Source of the DNA: Eunapius fragilis
Lineage: Eukaryota; Porifera; Demospongiae; Spongillida; Spongillidae
Assembly: GCA_963681505.1 (NCBI GenBank)
Contig: OY811991.1
Location: forward strand, 3,780,438-3,844,437
Reading direction: 5' to 3'
Length of the DNA stretch: 64,000 bases
Part shown: positions 36,926-49,000 of the stretch, one piece after another
Position numbering within the stretch: position 1 is the first letter of the stretch
How the letters are laid out: every line of letters starts with the position of its first letter
Position numbers and translations under genes: made by a program
The notes under the pieces: model-generated
What the model was told of the DNA's origin: nothing
Databases searched by the model: none
What the model saw: only the letters and a program-made list of their open reading frames with translations

Positions 36926-39900
36926 ATGGCAACTCAAATAGGCAACATAATATGGCTAAATCCTATTCCATTGGAATGTGGAATTATTGGCCCATTACAG
37001 TTAACGGCTTTGCCACGGTTCTCGCACCATGTAAGACACTTCACGCAGATAGTTCATAGGGTATATTGACACGAACCCTTGACAGCATCTGAAGAAGTTG
37101 CTTTCCTATGCAAGAAACAAGGAGAAAAATGCGTACCCTTGGATGAGGTAATGTTTCCTAGTGTTACGTGTAGGATTTTGATGAGCTCTGTTTACACCCG
37201 ACGACGCGTTTCCAGTTACTCTGTGTGGTCACACATAGCAAAAAACAAGTTGCATTTATCAGAAGAACTGGCATGGCTGTAAGCCACCTGAAACCAAGTC
37301 TAACTATGTGATGTGTCCTTATTCTCCAGCTACTTTGAGACCTTTGATGTCATTAGTGACATTGATGCTCAAGATAGAATCAAATTGCTAGAAATGGTCA
37401 AAAAGTGTTATTCTCATAAAGAACTGGGTGGGTAAAGATCAAACTGACGACATTTAATTAAATATGACACCCTTCTAGACCATCTTCGCAGAAGAGTATC
37501 TGTGGATACATTAAAGTTCATATTATTTTTGTATATTCAGAATGTTCCACGACTTTCACTGAAGATGCCTGTGATGAGGGGTGATGAGTATCCTCCATGT
37601 AATTGTTGTATGTGTGAGTGTGTATGGTGTGTGTGTGTGTGTGCAAGTACACGTTAACTACCCTTGATTACAAAAAGATGGCCATCTCCAGAACCTGAGA
37701 AGAAGCAGAAGGCAAGTGCAAATTAAAAAGATGTGTTTGGGCATTTATGATGAGGTGGTAGTGACTCCAGTTATGGTGATTGTGGGGATGGTGGTCAAGC
37801 AACTCTGTACCATTTGTGGAGTAGATGCATATAGCTCATATGAAAGTGCATTTTATAAACATTATACAGTCTTCGGAAGATGTGCATTTGTCATTCTTCA
37901 AAGCCCACCTGGTCGAGATACTTCAACTGCTCTCAGACTCTGGTAAATTTTTTTTTTAATTTTTACTTTAAAGTCCTTAGCTTGCAACATTTCTCCCCAT
38001 TGAACCAGATGAGTGGATTAATGTAGACAATTTCAGAGTGCTGGAATTTCTCATTTCCAGTTCACCAGATATGACAAGTCTTTGTTCGCTAGTGGATCTT
38101 GCACTATTGCCATCAAATGCTTCAGAAGCTGGATACTCAAAGGTAACAAGCTGGACGTTTGAGTTTAGTCTTTTATTGATCTGCTTCCAATTGCAGGACA
38201 CCCAAATGTTTTCCATCACACAGTTGGAACATTGGCTGCACACCAACCTTTCTATCAGTCCATTTGGACCCAACACTATCAAAGGAGGAACCAGAGACAA
38301 GAAGTGCCCATGCTTCCGGAGTGACAAGAGTATTGGACGAATCGCTACTAATGCTCTTCTAAGCCCAGTAAGGTTAGGTTCAAATCAACAAGTGTTTTTC
38401 CCTGTCATATTTTAGCAAGCACTCAAATGTAGATGTAGGACTATTCTGCTTCACAAAGTCAGCATGCAGACCCTTGCTAAGGTAGTGTGGGTGTGCAGGG
38501 TGTTGCCACGGTAATTTACTGAGGTATCCTGAGACTGTAGTGTGATGAGGGACTGCACGGTGGTCATGTGTATATCCAGAACTGTCGGGGTTCGAGCATA
38601 TACCTCCTGGCGCCACTCAGGTACACTCAGCAATGTTGTATGGTCAACAGGTACAATGCACATACATATGCTTGTATGTGCGCAGGGCTGTTTACATAGA
38701 GAAGTGCTCTCATTGTCTCCTTGTCCTCGGTGCTGTGGAAGCCACCGTCACTGTGAACAACTGTGACAGCATCACCATCGTCGCCACATGTAGAAGGCTG
38801 CACATCAGGTCTGCAGGCTGTGTGGGTGCCATGGAGGCTTGGCCAACTTCATATATTGTTAGGCTGTGTAGTGCCATGGAGGCTCCTTCATATATATATT
38901 GTTAACCACGGAGGCTTGGCCACCCTCCTTCATATATTGTTAACCACGGAGGCTTGGCCACCCTCCTTCATATATTGTTAACCACGGAGGCTTGGCCACG
39001 GGTCCTCCTTCATATATTGTTAACCATGGAGGCTTGGCCACCTTCCTTCATATATTGTTAGGCTGTGTATTGGCCAATCTCCTTCATCTATCACCCCCCC
39101 CCCCCCCCCAGCTCAAGCTCCATGTGCACCTTCCACATCCTCACTGTCACCAGACCAGTCATCGTTGCCGCGAGCCATCAGATTACATTTGCTCCATATA
39201 ACACTTACTATCCAGCACTGGAGAAGCACATGCAGCTGTGTGGACTTGTGTGTGGCGTCAACCACTGGAACCAGCCATTGTGTTTAGGAACTGGTACGGA
39301 GAGGGTGTGTGGTTCTGTGTGTGTGTGTGGGGGGGGAGTGCATCAAGTAAGAGACTTGTCTCCTTCGTCTAGGTGAAGATGAAGCCAGGGTGTGGTGTAC
39401 GCTAGTGCCTGAGGACTTCAGGCCATATGCTATACCATTTAAGTTAGAGGGTGATACCAAGGTATGGTACACACATGTGTGCTAACCCTTACATGATTGT
39501 GCAAGAAGTGTACATGATCTATTGTGATATGAGTGTGTACTGTACTGATTTTTACTCCAGGAGAATCCATGTCCTATACCTTCAGAGTATTTAGATGCTT
39601 TGGCACAAAGGAGAGAGTGAGTTTATAAAGAAGAGGGTAACCTGTGATGTTGTGGTTAATTGTGACGATACGGGTGAACACTATGTAAACTGCAAGTGGG
39701 CATCTTGTGATGAGAGGGATGTAGAGTAAAGCCGACCATACACTAGGCAACATGTTGCCTAGTGTATGGTCGGCTTTAAGGACATACATGATGAAAGGGG
39801 ACATGATCAATAGGGGCACCTGTGATGAGGTGATTAATAAGGTTACATGTGTAGTGAGGGAGAATGGTACATGAGTGGGAACAGCCTTAGATGTATTTGT

Positions 39901-40071
39901 GTTGCGTCCAACAGGAGAACAACAGAGTGGTACAAGACTATAGAAAAGGCACATCTTTCTGATGAGCAGGTTCAAAAGCTGAAAGCTAATGTGAAAATCA
40001 AATTTCAAGTGGGTTCAAAATGGGTGCTTTCTGAATGTCATGCACCTATCACTGAACCTAGGAATGGCTAG
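36926..40071 (+). CDS. TBCCD1: TBCC domain-containing protein 1
   Basis: Centrosome-positioning protein related to tubulin cofactor C and RP2. The first exon (36,926-37,030) gives MATQIGNIIWLNPIPLECG. Further exons recognised: about 37,216-37,279 (YSVWSHIAKNKLHLSEELAW), 37,331-37,431 (YFETFDVIS), about 37,480-37,600 (VDTLKFILFLYIQNVPRLSL), about 37,880-37,942 (VHLSFFKAHLVEILQLL), 38,030-38,141, 38,198-38,371 (LEHWLHTNLSISPFG), about 38,685-38,808 (VYIEKCSHCLLVLGAVEATV, start of the TBCC beta-helix), 39,112-39,291 (QITFAPYNTYYPALEKHM), about 39,373-39,462 (VPEDFRPYAIPFKLEGDT), about 39,560-39,616, and the last from about 39,914 (EWYKTIEKAHLSDEQVQKLK) to a stop at 40,071. The final residues differ from human (KFYEWL...), so the last splice may be misplaced. 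The intron before 39,112 carries a 38-bp minisatellite and a 16-C polypyrimidine tract. Confidence 0.92.
38826..39090. repeat. 38-bp minisatellite in a TBCCD1 intron
   Basis: About six tandem copies built on ggaggcttggccaccctcct and tcatatattgttaaccac, some truncated. The array fills most of the 303-bp intron between 38,808 and 39,112. Confidence 0.88.
39727..39778. repeat. Perfect 52-bp palindrome in a TBCCD1 intron
   Basis: Two 26-bp arms without spacer: taaagccgaccatacactag continues to gcaaca and is followed immediately by the exact complement, ending tatggtcggcttta. It could be a minimal transposon hairpin or a structured RNA precursor; nothing in the sequence decides. Confidence 0.95.
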
Positions 40072-40311
40072 ACATCACGGGTCACAGCAAGGAGATATCT
40101 GACTTGGAGTCTAGCAAACATGCCAGTACAAGAGGAAAGCCCTCCAAATAGTGAAACAGTGAACCGTCCCACCACCAACCACCAAGTGCCATTCTCAAAA
40201 GCCAGGAATTTGAAAAAAAAAAAACAAACAATCAAACAAGTACACATCTGTGTAACAAACTTAAGTCATTTCAATGTTGTTCTGTACATGTATGACAACA
40301 TATACACATAA

Positions 40312-40335
40312 ACACACACACACACACACACACAA
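40312..40335. repeat. (CA)n microsatellite
   Basis: About twelve CA units between the TBCCD1 stop and the 3' end of the Neuralized-like gene. Confidence 0.9.
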
Positions 40336-40365
40336 ACATACAATACAAATGAATCTACTATGCTT

Positions 40366-41733
40366 TCAACCAGTTACATCTGTATCTGAATCTTCACTAC
40401 AGCTCATTAATTCATCTGCAGCCATGGGATCATCAGACTGAAGTGTCAATACATTTCAATAGACTCTAATAATCCACTTACCATACACAAACTCGGACTT
40501 GATTTTCTTAGCCAGCCCATATATGTCTGCAAAGCCCCAAAGTGGCCTGTCCACAGGTATACCTGTCCATCCTGCTCCTTGGTCCTGTCCATCTAGGTAA
40601 TAGTGAAGCTCACCATCCTTACTGATGCAGCACCCTACTGACTGGCCCACGTTGACTGACTCCAGGTTAAAGTCTACCCTTCTTTCCTGCCCTCCATGGT
40701 GCACTGTGCTTGCCGATAATATCCAATAGTCATCGCTTTTGTACAAGTCCAGTGCTCCACTGGGGACAGGGCTGTCGTCTGGGCATAATAATGTGAATCC
40801 TAGTCTCTGTGTATTGTGTGTGTGCAAGTTGTGGTGGATTGTACGAGTTAAATCGTTGTAGTGGACCAAACAAATAAACTGATTAGGGTTAGTTTAAGTT
40901 AGAAATGTTTAATTACTACTATAGTATTAGTGCAATCCTTTTTGTTCAATGAATCCAGAGTGGTTATATACCGGGCAAGCCATTTGTTCGCCAATCGTAG
41001 TCTGGACGTTTGTAACTTAATTTATCCTGTGATCCTCAGTGAACAAAACTGCATATCTGCACAACAATTACCTCTCTGGCTTTTATGAATGTTGGAGATA
41101 TCGGGTATCGAAGTACAATGAAATAGGGTAGCGTAGGTAGTGTTCGGCACCCGATGTGTTATTATTTAAAGGGAACGTAGTTGCACGTATACTTACTGGT
41201 TCCTAAGACAACCCAGAAGGATGGATTTTATCGTTTTTTGGAATATTGAAAGGCCTTCTTGAAAGCTAGCTCTGTATTGCGGTTGCAGAACACTCCCCAC
41301 TGCCGACTATACTACGCTACAGTACTTGTACGAACAACCTACGGACGGGATATACTGCTAGGGGCCTGGGTGAGTGGATACATATGTATATCGCGAAATG
41401 GCATAACCAAGAATACGTAGGCATCTTTCAATAGCTATATCACATATGTTTATGTTTGAAACCTATAATACTCTACGTACAAACACACCCGACGAGATCT
41501 AGAATGTGACGTGCTTTAATTAGAATATTGTGCAACTGACTTACTATAGAGCCAGCCCATCCTCCTCCTTTGTCTTGAAGTTTAACTTGAAACATACTAC
41601 CGATAGGAATCGGCTGTTCGCTGAAAACAACTGCCTTGTTGTAACTTTCCACTCGTTGAGCAACAGTATCGTCGTCACTGAGACGAATATTTTGTCCGTG
41701 CTTTCGATGAAAAGATCCTACTCTACCAGCCAT
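40366..41733 (-). CDS. Small Neuralized-homology-repeat (NHR) protein
   Basis: Single-NHR protein of 187 aa; NHR domains bind partner proteins and in animals often sit in E3 ligase adaptors. Exons 41,733-41,545, 40,806-40,482 and 40,415-40,366 (TGA) join in phases 0 and 1. The NHR occupies almost the whole protein: FHRKHGQNIRLS (canonical FHxxHGxNI start, residues about 8-19), AQRVESYNKAVVFSEQPIP, GSMFQVKL, GWAGSIRLGFTLLCP, YWILSASTVHHGG, VGCCISKDGELHYYLDGQ, RPLWGFADIYG. The tail is DELMSCSEDSDTDVTG, acidic. There is no RING finger (as in NEURL1) and no SOCS box (as in NEURL2), and there is only one NHR (NEURL4 has several). I therefore give no orthologue symbol. It lies 170 bp downstream of RANBP1 on the same strand. 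Confidence 0.88.
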
Positions 41734-41903
41734 TCTTTCTATGACAAAACATAACCCAATGCTTCACAATGCATTTTCCCTACACATTCTCTAGACAAGT
41801 ATCAGCGACGCCTACAGCCCGATCTAATTGTGCGTTTTTACATTTTCAAAACAATAAAACACACCACCACGTAATTATTCTAAAATGTATTCCCCTACAT
41901 GTA

Positions 41904-44900
41904 CTACTTTTGTGCTACATCTGCATCTGTAGTCTTTTCATCTTTTTTAGTCTCCGCAACTTCCTCCGTTTTCTTGTTAGATTCTGTGCTGTCATCTGCT
42001 TGCTTCTGTGGATTGTCTTCGGAATCCTCACTTTGCTTCTCTGTGCTGTCAACTTCAAGATTAGCCATCTTGTCTACAAGTGCACTGCTGTCATCAGAGG
42101 TTGACAACATATTTTGACATCGCTCAAAATTCTCTTTGAACATCTGAGCATCTAAGTGTGATTCAATAGAAGGAATGTGAAGTAGGTTTCAAATGTTAAC
42201 TTTCATTCTTAACTACCCAACCCCACTCCTAAGTATGCCTGGCAGCAAAATTAGTTTCTTCTGCACAAATGATGTCGTTTTTTCTACACAATACCTTGGT
42301 TCAGTAACATGGAGGGGTGGACTATGAATTGGTTTACGAGAGTAGTAATGGTGACGATGCATTACTCAACAATTTATCAAAATGGTGGGGGGGGGGGCTA
42401 AATTAATTTTCATTGTTTACAACCTTGCCCCAGTAATACCTTTATTACAAACGTCATAATAATTACAGATAATAGTAGTTGCAAAACACAGGAGACAGTC
42501 TCCTGTCTCATTGATTGCACCCCTAAGTCTTGCCTAGTCAATATTTGTAACCTTCGTGATGCAATAAGTAATTAATCCAGTAGATATTGCATAACTGCCA
42601 AAAAGGGTAAGTGGCCATAATTGTATTACCATGAAGTACCACATCCCCCCCCCCCCCCCCCCCCAGGGGAAAAAAAACTTCACGTTTAAATGAGTGGAAC
42701 TCCGTAACCGCACATGTCTCCACAATTTGTCTAGTACATCAGGAATGATTATACAGAAAGATACACAGTAACATTTGTGATTACAAAGATACGGACATTT
42801 AAACACAAGCCATTTTCTTTCGCTAGGGGTGGAGGGGGGGGATAAAATGTGGTACTTTACTGTAGCCACCTCAAATAACATGACACTTGCATTTCTACAC
42901 ACAAAAAAACCAAAGCTTCTGCCATCATAGCCAATTAATGTATTTTTCAGTGGCTCAACAGAAAGCTGATATAATAAATCCATGGCGATGGCAAGTTACT
43001 CACAGTACAAAGCAGTTAAACTCTGGTGGTAGCTTACTTTCAGCATTCTTGAACTTAATGGCAAGTTGCTCCACTTTGGGCTGCTCATCTGCAAAATCTG
43101 CCTGCACTGTCCACACCCACGCCTTGTCACTCCCAGCATTAGGCAGGAGAGACATCTCCTTAGTAACTAGATCAAAAATTCAAGCAACCACATATGCTGT
43201 CAACCAACAATACCTTGTACATACATACAAATTATAGAGAAACCAAAACAGCAGAAACTTACGGAAGTGGTTGGCACAGACTTTGTGGGTCTTGTCTCTT
43301 CTCATGAGGAGTCTGACTTGGGATTTCTTAGTGTGACGTAGAAATTTCACTTCACCGGTACCTCTTTCTTTCCACTCAGGAGGCTCTGCCTTGGTGTCAA
43401 ATCGAAACAGTTTTGCTCTTCTGCAATGATAAATGGAGAGGGTTTTAAAAAAAAGTTAACAAAATTAACTGTTATTGAACATAACAATTATTAATGAATT
43501 TGAATCATATTGATAACCCAAACAGAACATAGGCAGCAATAATACTGAATGTAGTTTATAGGGATTACAAGGCAACCCTCACCAAATTCAAATGCACTCT
43601 GTTAATGCCTATTATCCTGAGCATCCATTTGAGTGGTTGGAGGGGTTACAACTGCACACCCGGGTGCATAGCAAAAAGGTTTCTTTACTGTAATGGATCT
43701 AGTTACATTACAAGTTCTTTTAGGATCAGGCCGAGATAGCTAAGCCTTAAATCCTTTGAATAGTCGTAAACCAAGTCGTACAGGTACATCACTAGCGAAT
43801 GTCCTATGCGTAGAGGTCCTGCAGGACACAAATGGCAGCTTATTACAGTACTTGTCACTAAGGCAATCAAGAACTTACAACTGACTTTCAATACTAGTTT
43901 CCTACCAGCAACCAGCTACTGGCATTGAATGTGTACTATCATGCATAGCTAGACAACTGATGGAAATACGAAAGTGATATAATGTGTTTTTGTGACTTCG
44001 CAATCAATCTTTGTGTTGGATGGGTACAATCGCGAAAAAAAAAAAGGAAGCAGGGTGTATATGTATACAGATGATATATTGGGACCAGCTTGTAAACGTA
44101 CGTCATTTTGAGTATTTTTTTTCACAGTAGTGTTGCAATTTTTTTGGGCAAATACCACATGTTAACAAAACCCGTTTGTCAATTATCACACAATTAAACA
44201 TCTGCATTTAGTCAAGCTCACCATCATGTCAAGCAGGGCATTGAAATAGTAAATTAAGTCCAGATGATTTGGCATTAGAACATTTATTCATAATGTTCCT
44301 TATACCTACTGATAGTCTGTATGCCTAGTTGCTCTAACTATAATTAAGTGGTGGAAATTTAGCCTTCACCTTACATGAGCAACACAACTGTACCGTTGGT
44401 CAGCCAATAAAGCTCATCTTACCACTCTGTATCGGCCACTTATATGGTTACTGACACCATGGCCATGCATCCTCAGCCTAATATTAATGGTTCCTTATTA
44501 AAAAAAAAAAAAAACAAAAAAAAAAAAACAGAAAGAAGGCTGAAAGCATTGATCGATCACCTTAGCTTTAGTGACAAGTACTAGTTATGAATTAAAACAA
44601 GCTAACAATGTGTACTTTTTTTACCTTCCTTAGCACAGTTGCTGTATTGTGTGGGGGTAGTGAATAGGTCCACTTGCACAGCTTGTTTCGAATGATTTAA
44701 GACTTAGTAATCTCAAGCAGATCCTAAAAGGACTTGCACTATGTGTCTAGCATTCAGCATAACTAGAACACTTGAAAGACCAAACAACAAAAACTTTTTT
44801 TTTTTTAATGTCACACTTGGGTGTACAATTGTAACCCTGGTTGGACACTCAGACAAGTGATCTAAAAGAAAAAAGAATCTCAGATTTGAGGGAGCTGTAA

Positions 44901-45962
44901 CAGAGATACGGCAGTATTTATTAAAAGGGCATACCCATATATGTGATGTGACATGCATCTGTGTTAGATTTATGTGACATGGGGGGGGGGGGAAAAGCCA
45001 TGATTGAGTGGGATTTGGCATGTGAATTCCATTACCTGTCACAGCATTTGAGATAGTCGGGACATTATTTGACTGTTACCAAGTGCACGCTGAAGCATAC
45101 ATTTGACCGGTTATAAACTCCCAAAAACAATTTGATTTACTAAAGGTAAAATCCCTCCCAATACTGTCTGACATAACAATGATACATTGTAGATGCATAT
45201 GCAATTCAACAGGCAAAACAGACAACCTCCCATCTACCCTTTTCAATCTCCCTCCACCCAATAGCATTTGGCAGATCAAGATGACAATTGCCTAATGAGC
45301 CAATGGTTGGTGCCCTTGGTCCAGCTAGCAAGTGGGCCAGTACCCCATAGCCCAATATAAGGTTACAATATGTTTGAGTTTGGCACAGCATAACTAACAC
45401 ATCTAGAGTGCAAAGGGTAATAATCCAGTGGATTTGTTCTGGCATAAAACCACTACGATTTTCAAAATGAATATACGTATTTTTTTATTGATTGATTTTG
45501 GAATAGATACAATTGTACACAATTGTAAGGGGAAAGCGATCGCACCATACAGCTGCTCTAATTCCACCTGTCAAAAACTTTGTTTTCTGTATCCATCGCC
45601 TGCAGACACCCCCGATACTTAACGTGGGTGCACTAATGACTGGTCATGGATTACACAACGGTCCGCTAAACACAACTACAAGTTTCTATAAGGCACCACA
45701 TAAAAACTCAAGTGTCTACACGGTTACGTCGTCCCCACACCTGATACTGCTCAGTACAATATGCAAGCTGTCCCCGTTGCGTCAGATGCACTTACATCTT
45801 AAAGACTTCCTCCTCGTTCTCTTCTGATGGTTTGTATTCTACAGCTGGAAGCTGCACAATAGGCTCGAAGTGCACATCAGGACTCTCCACTTCTTCTTCC
45901 TGTTCGGAAGGAAACGCTAATAATGCATCGAGCTGACACTGCCTAACCTTTTCGGCAGACAT
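41904..45962 (-). CDS. RANBP1: Ran-binding protein 1
   Basis: Cytosolic co-activator of RanGAP that binds Ran-GTP and helps disassemble nuclear export complexes. Exons 45,962-45,796; 43,420-43,263; 43,166-43,038; 42,151-41,904 give 233 aa with matching phases. The RanBD runs from [18 protein letters not shown] through [53 protein letters not shown] and [13 protein letters not shown]; human has nearly identical words (KPNAGSDRAWVW, FLNAENAQKF). The tail after residue about 160 is Lys/Glu/Asp/Ser-rich and low complexity, as in vertebrate RanBP1. Intron 1 (2.4 kb) is the only long intron and holds an A/T-run region and a partial CCTACGCGTAGG-type repeat. The gene shares a 99-bp intergenic promoter with FKBP6. 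Confidence 0.95.
42646..42664. repeat. C19 homopolymer in RANBP1 intron 3
   Basis: Uninterrupted run of 19 C on the plus strand, non-coding. Confidence 0.9.
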
Positions 45963-46061
45963 CGTATAGTGCCCCCTGTTTTTTTCGTACGACGCTATTA
46001 GATGGACACGTGGGCATGTCACGTGACTACTTCCCCGTTTAATAATACCATTACATGCAGA
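45963..46061. promoter_or_regulatory. 99-bp bidirectional promoter, RANBP1 / FKBP6
   Basis: Only 99 bp separate the two start codons. The interval contains two CACGTG E-boxes, at 46,007-46,012 and 46,020-46,025, the second inside the perfect palindrome GTCACGTGAC (46,018-46,027). No TATA box was seen. The 13-bp spacing of the E-boxes places them on roughly similar helix faces. Confidence 0.75.
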
Positions 46062-49000
46062 ATGGAAAGTATAGACGTTTTTGGCTCGTACGATGATTCG
46101 CAAATGTGCAAGTTAGCGTCAACATGCTTATCTCGATGAGAAATTAACGGTGTGTTTTATGCAGCTTCGTTACGCTTAAGGACGGCATTGACCTGCGGTC
46201 TTTAGCGAGAGACAACGAAGTAGAATTTGAAGTTGACGACTCAGCAGCGCCTTCATTTGTAGATGATGACCGTCCATTTAGCAGAGAAGAAGTTTTCAAG
46301 AATACCAGTTATAAATGCGCAGCAACAGAGAACGACCTGGTGCGTTGAGCAGGGAACGCTAACTTTTAATTCGTGGATAATTTAGTACGCTATATTCAAT
46401 TTTCAGCATCCCTTTGATTTTGGTTAGTTTTCATATGCTTCTCGTCCCGTTTTGCATGCAGTCGCCATTTGAGCAGCTACGAACTGTAATGCAAGATATT
46501 TCGGGCGACGGCGGAGTGCTAAAGAAGCTGATAACACAAGGGGTCGGCAGTGAAGTCCCCGAGGGTGCACTAGTGAGAGTTCACTACAACGGATATTTAG
46601 AGTATTCAGATGAGCCTTACGATTCAAGCAAGCTTCGTAACAGGCAGCAGCAGTTCAGACTTGGGGAAGGTTGGTTGTGTTCTGCTTTGGACCCTTCTAA
46701 TGTGCACAGCTGATATGTCGACTTTTTAATTTGGCTAGGTGAGGTGCTACCTGGATGGGAGTTTGCGGTGAAGAGCATGAGGAAGAGTGAGAAGGCGGAG
46801 TTTCTGTTGAGCCCAGAATATGCCTTTGGTAGTATGGGGTGTCCACCAAGGATACCTCCCGATGCCTCCAGTGAGTTTGTGATATGTTTTTTTTTTCTTC
46901 TTTCCAATAACCTCTTTCTTTGTCAGTTCTTTTTGAAATAGAGGTGATTTCCTTTGTTGATCCTAAGTCTGGTGAAAGTATTGATGAGTTGCCATCTGAA
47001 CTGAGGAGGGGGGAAGTATCCTTTGTAGACACCCTCACAAAGGCCAGTTCCATCAAAGAGGTAACTATGTTGGTGCGTTGTGTTGTTACAAATGCAAAGG
47101 GCTATGTTACAGCTTTGCCCAGTGGTGGTTGTACACCATGTATAAATATTGAGGGGACATGCTGATAATGTGAAATCGTATCTTTACAGGATGGCAATAC
47201 ATACTACCAAGCGGGAATGTACAACGATGCAGCTAGGAAGTATAAGAAAGTGAGCTCATAATGACCACTGGTGCTGAATAGTCTACAACATGCAATGTAT
47301 TGAGGAGTGTTGATGCATGGTCTGGTGTATAGGTCATTCCCCGGTGCACTCCTCCTTGGGGTCGAAGTCAGCGCCGTGCATAAATGATGTGTGGATCATA
47401 ATGGGTTTGGCTTGAACGGTAAAGGCTATTTATACCTTCGTGCTCAGATATCCATGGAGGTTGGTCTAAGATCACCATTGGACCATTTTCGCTGGTTGTA
47501 ATACATTTACTCAACTACTCATACTACAATTTCCCAGGTAGCATTAAGCTCAGCGTTGTACACTTGTTGACTTCTGGGCAAACTCATTGGTATTGCAGGC
47601 AACAGGTTGGATTAAACTTTCATTTGAGTATAGGCTCATTGGAGCCCATAGACAAAAAATCTGTTATTATTTTTATACATATTGCTTAACACACCTCTGA
47701 GACACCTCCCATGTACACGTACAAGCTTGGTTTAATGTTTGGTTGTGATTAAAGTGATTTGTTTAGGGAGTAAACAATGTTTGATGTTCTGGTGACGGGT
47801 GAATGGTTGTGTCCTTACGCCCTGCTTAGATAGGTGCTTAGATAGGGCATGGGAAAGTAAGGTTAGTAGGTCAAGTCTGTCTCTCTGTCTGCAACTCACC
47901 CCTCTAAACAACCTATCCCCAAACTTTATCTGATTCCAGGTATTGTACTACTACATGATGTCTTTGAAAAACAACCATTCTGTCTCAGCCTGCCTCAGGG
48001 CGCAACCATGGGGAGAGGGTCTGGGTACTTGCTTGCATCAGGAGCAGTGAGTGTGAGATGTGCTCGTGGTAGCAAGGTCCATCGCCATACCGCGCGGCTA
48101 GAGCAGCTTGTGGGAAAAGCCAAGTAACTAGGGAACAGGGAATGAATCTGTTCCGACAGCAGCCAAAGATGGAGGGTCTTCTTCACCTGATGAAAGTGTC
48201 TCCGAGGCAAACGAGTTCTCATTGGAATGGGGATCGTTTGAGGTGACGACAGGCAGCGTAGCGAGGTGTGCACTGGCAAGGTCAGGTGGGACCCTGCTGG
48301 AGGCTGGCCTCGTGTTGTAGCAGGTGCTCTCCACTAAGGTTGACTTGTTGCCAGTAGTTGTCAGGTGGGCATTGCTGAGCTGTAAGTGGAGAACCTCATA
48401 GGTTAGGCGCAAAAGGACTTTGTTTCAAGATGAGATTATAGCAAAACTGAAAAATTCTGCGAAATTCAGGTCGCCAATGGCGCGGTCACAACGGTATGTG
48501 CTACGATCTCGCTGAAAGATCAGCTTTACCGAGCTGGTTGGGGCGTGGAACGTATTTGTGGTCATCAGGTTCAAGCATCCCCAGAAACTGCACCAGTCAT
48601 GTTCCAATACCAGTCCACCATCTATCAGCTGTTCTCTAAATCCATTTTGGGGTTACACTTAGGTTGAGCTCATACCACGCTAAACCCATGACAGCGTCAT
48701 GGTGTGGCAGGTCTGGTTTCACCAAGGGCAGTCAGCACTACCTTGCCCCCAGACTTGTCCAGATGGGCTCACCAGGTTGCCTCATGCAAACTGTTATTGG
48801 CGGCTAGTATAGAGGCATGCCAGGAACCCAGATGGGGGGGTGTACATTTACGTATTAACACAGAAGGAGCATTCATACAGCATTATTACTGCATGCAGAG
48901 TTCTCCCTAGGCCCTTTTAGAATGGTGCTGTGCAACGCTACTTTCTCAGCTTGCATACTATTGTCAACGCCTAAATATAATTGAACGATGGTGCAATAGT

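Noticed and set aside
47995-48960. Minus-strand stretch with HHDAVMGLAWYELNL recalling a retroelement protease region
   Set aside because: Resemblance is weak and limited to a few residues, and no neighbouring reverse transcriptase or terminal repeats were seen. At most an old retroelement fossil inside an FKBP6 intron; not strong enough to list.
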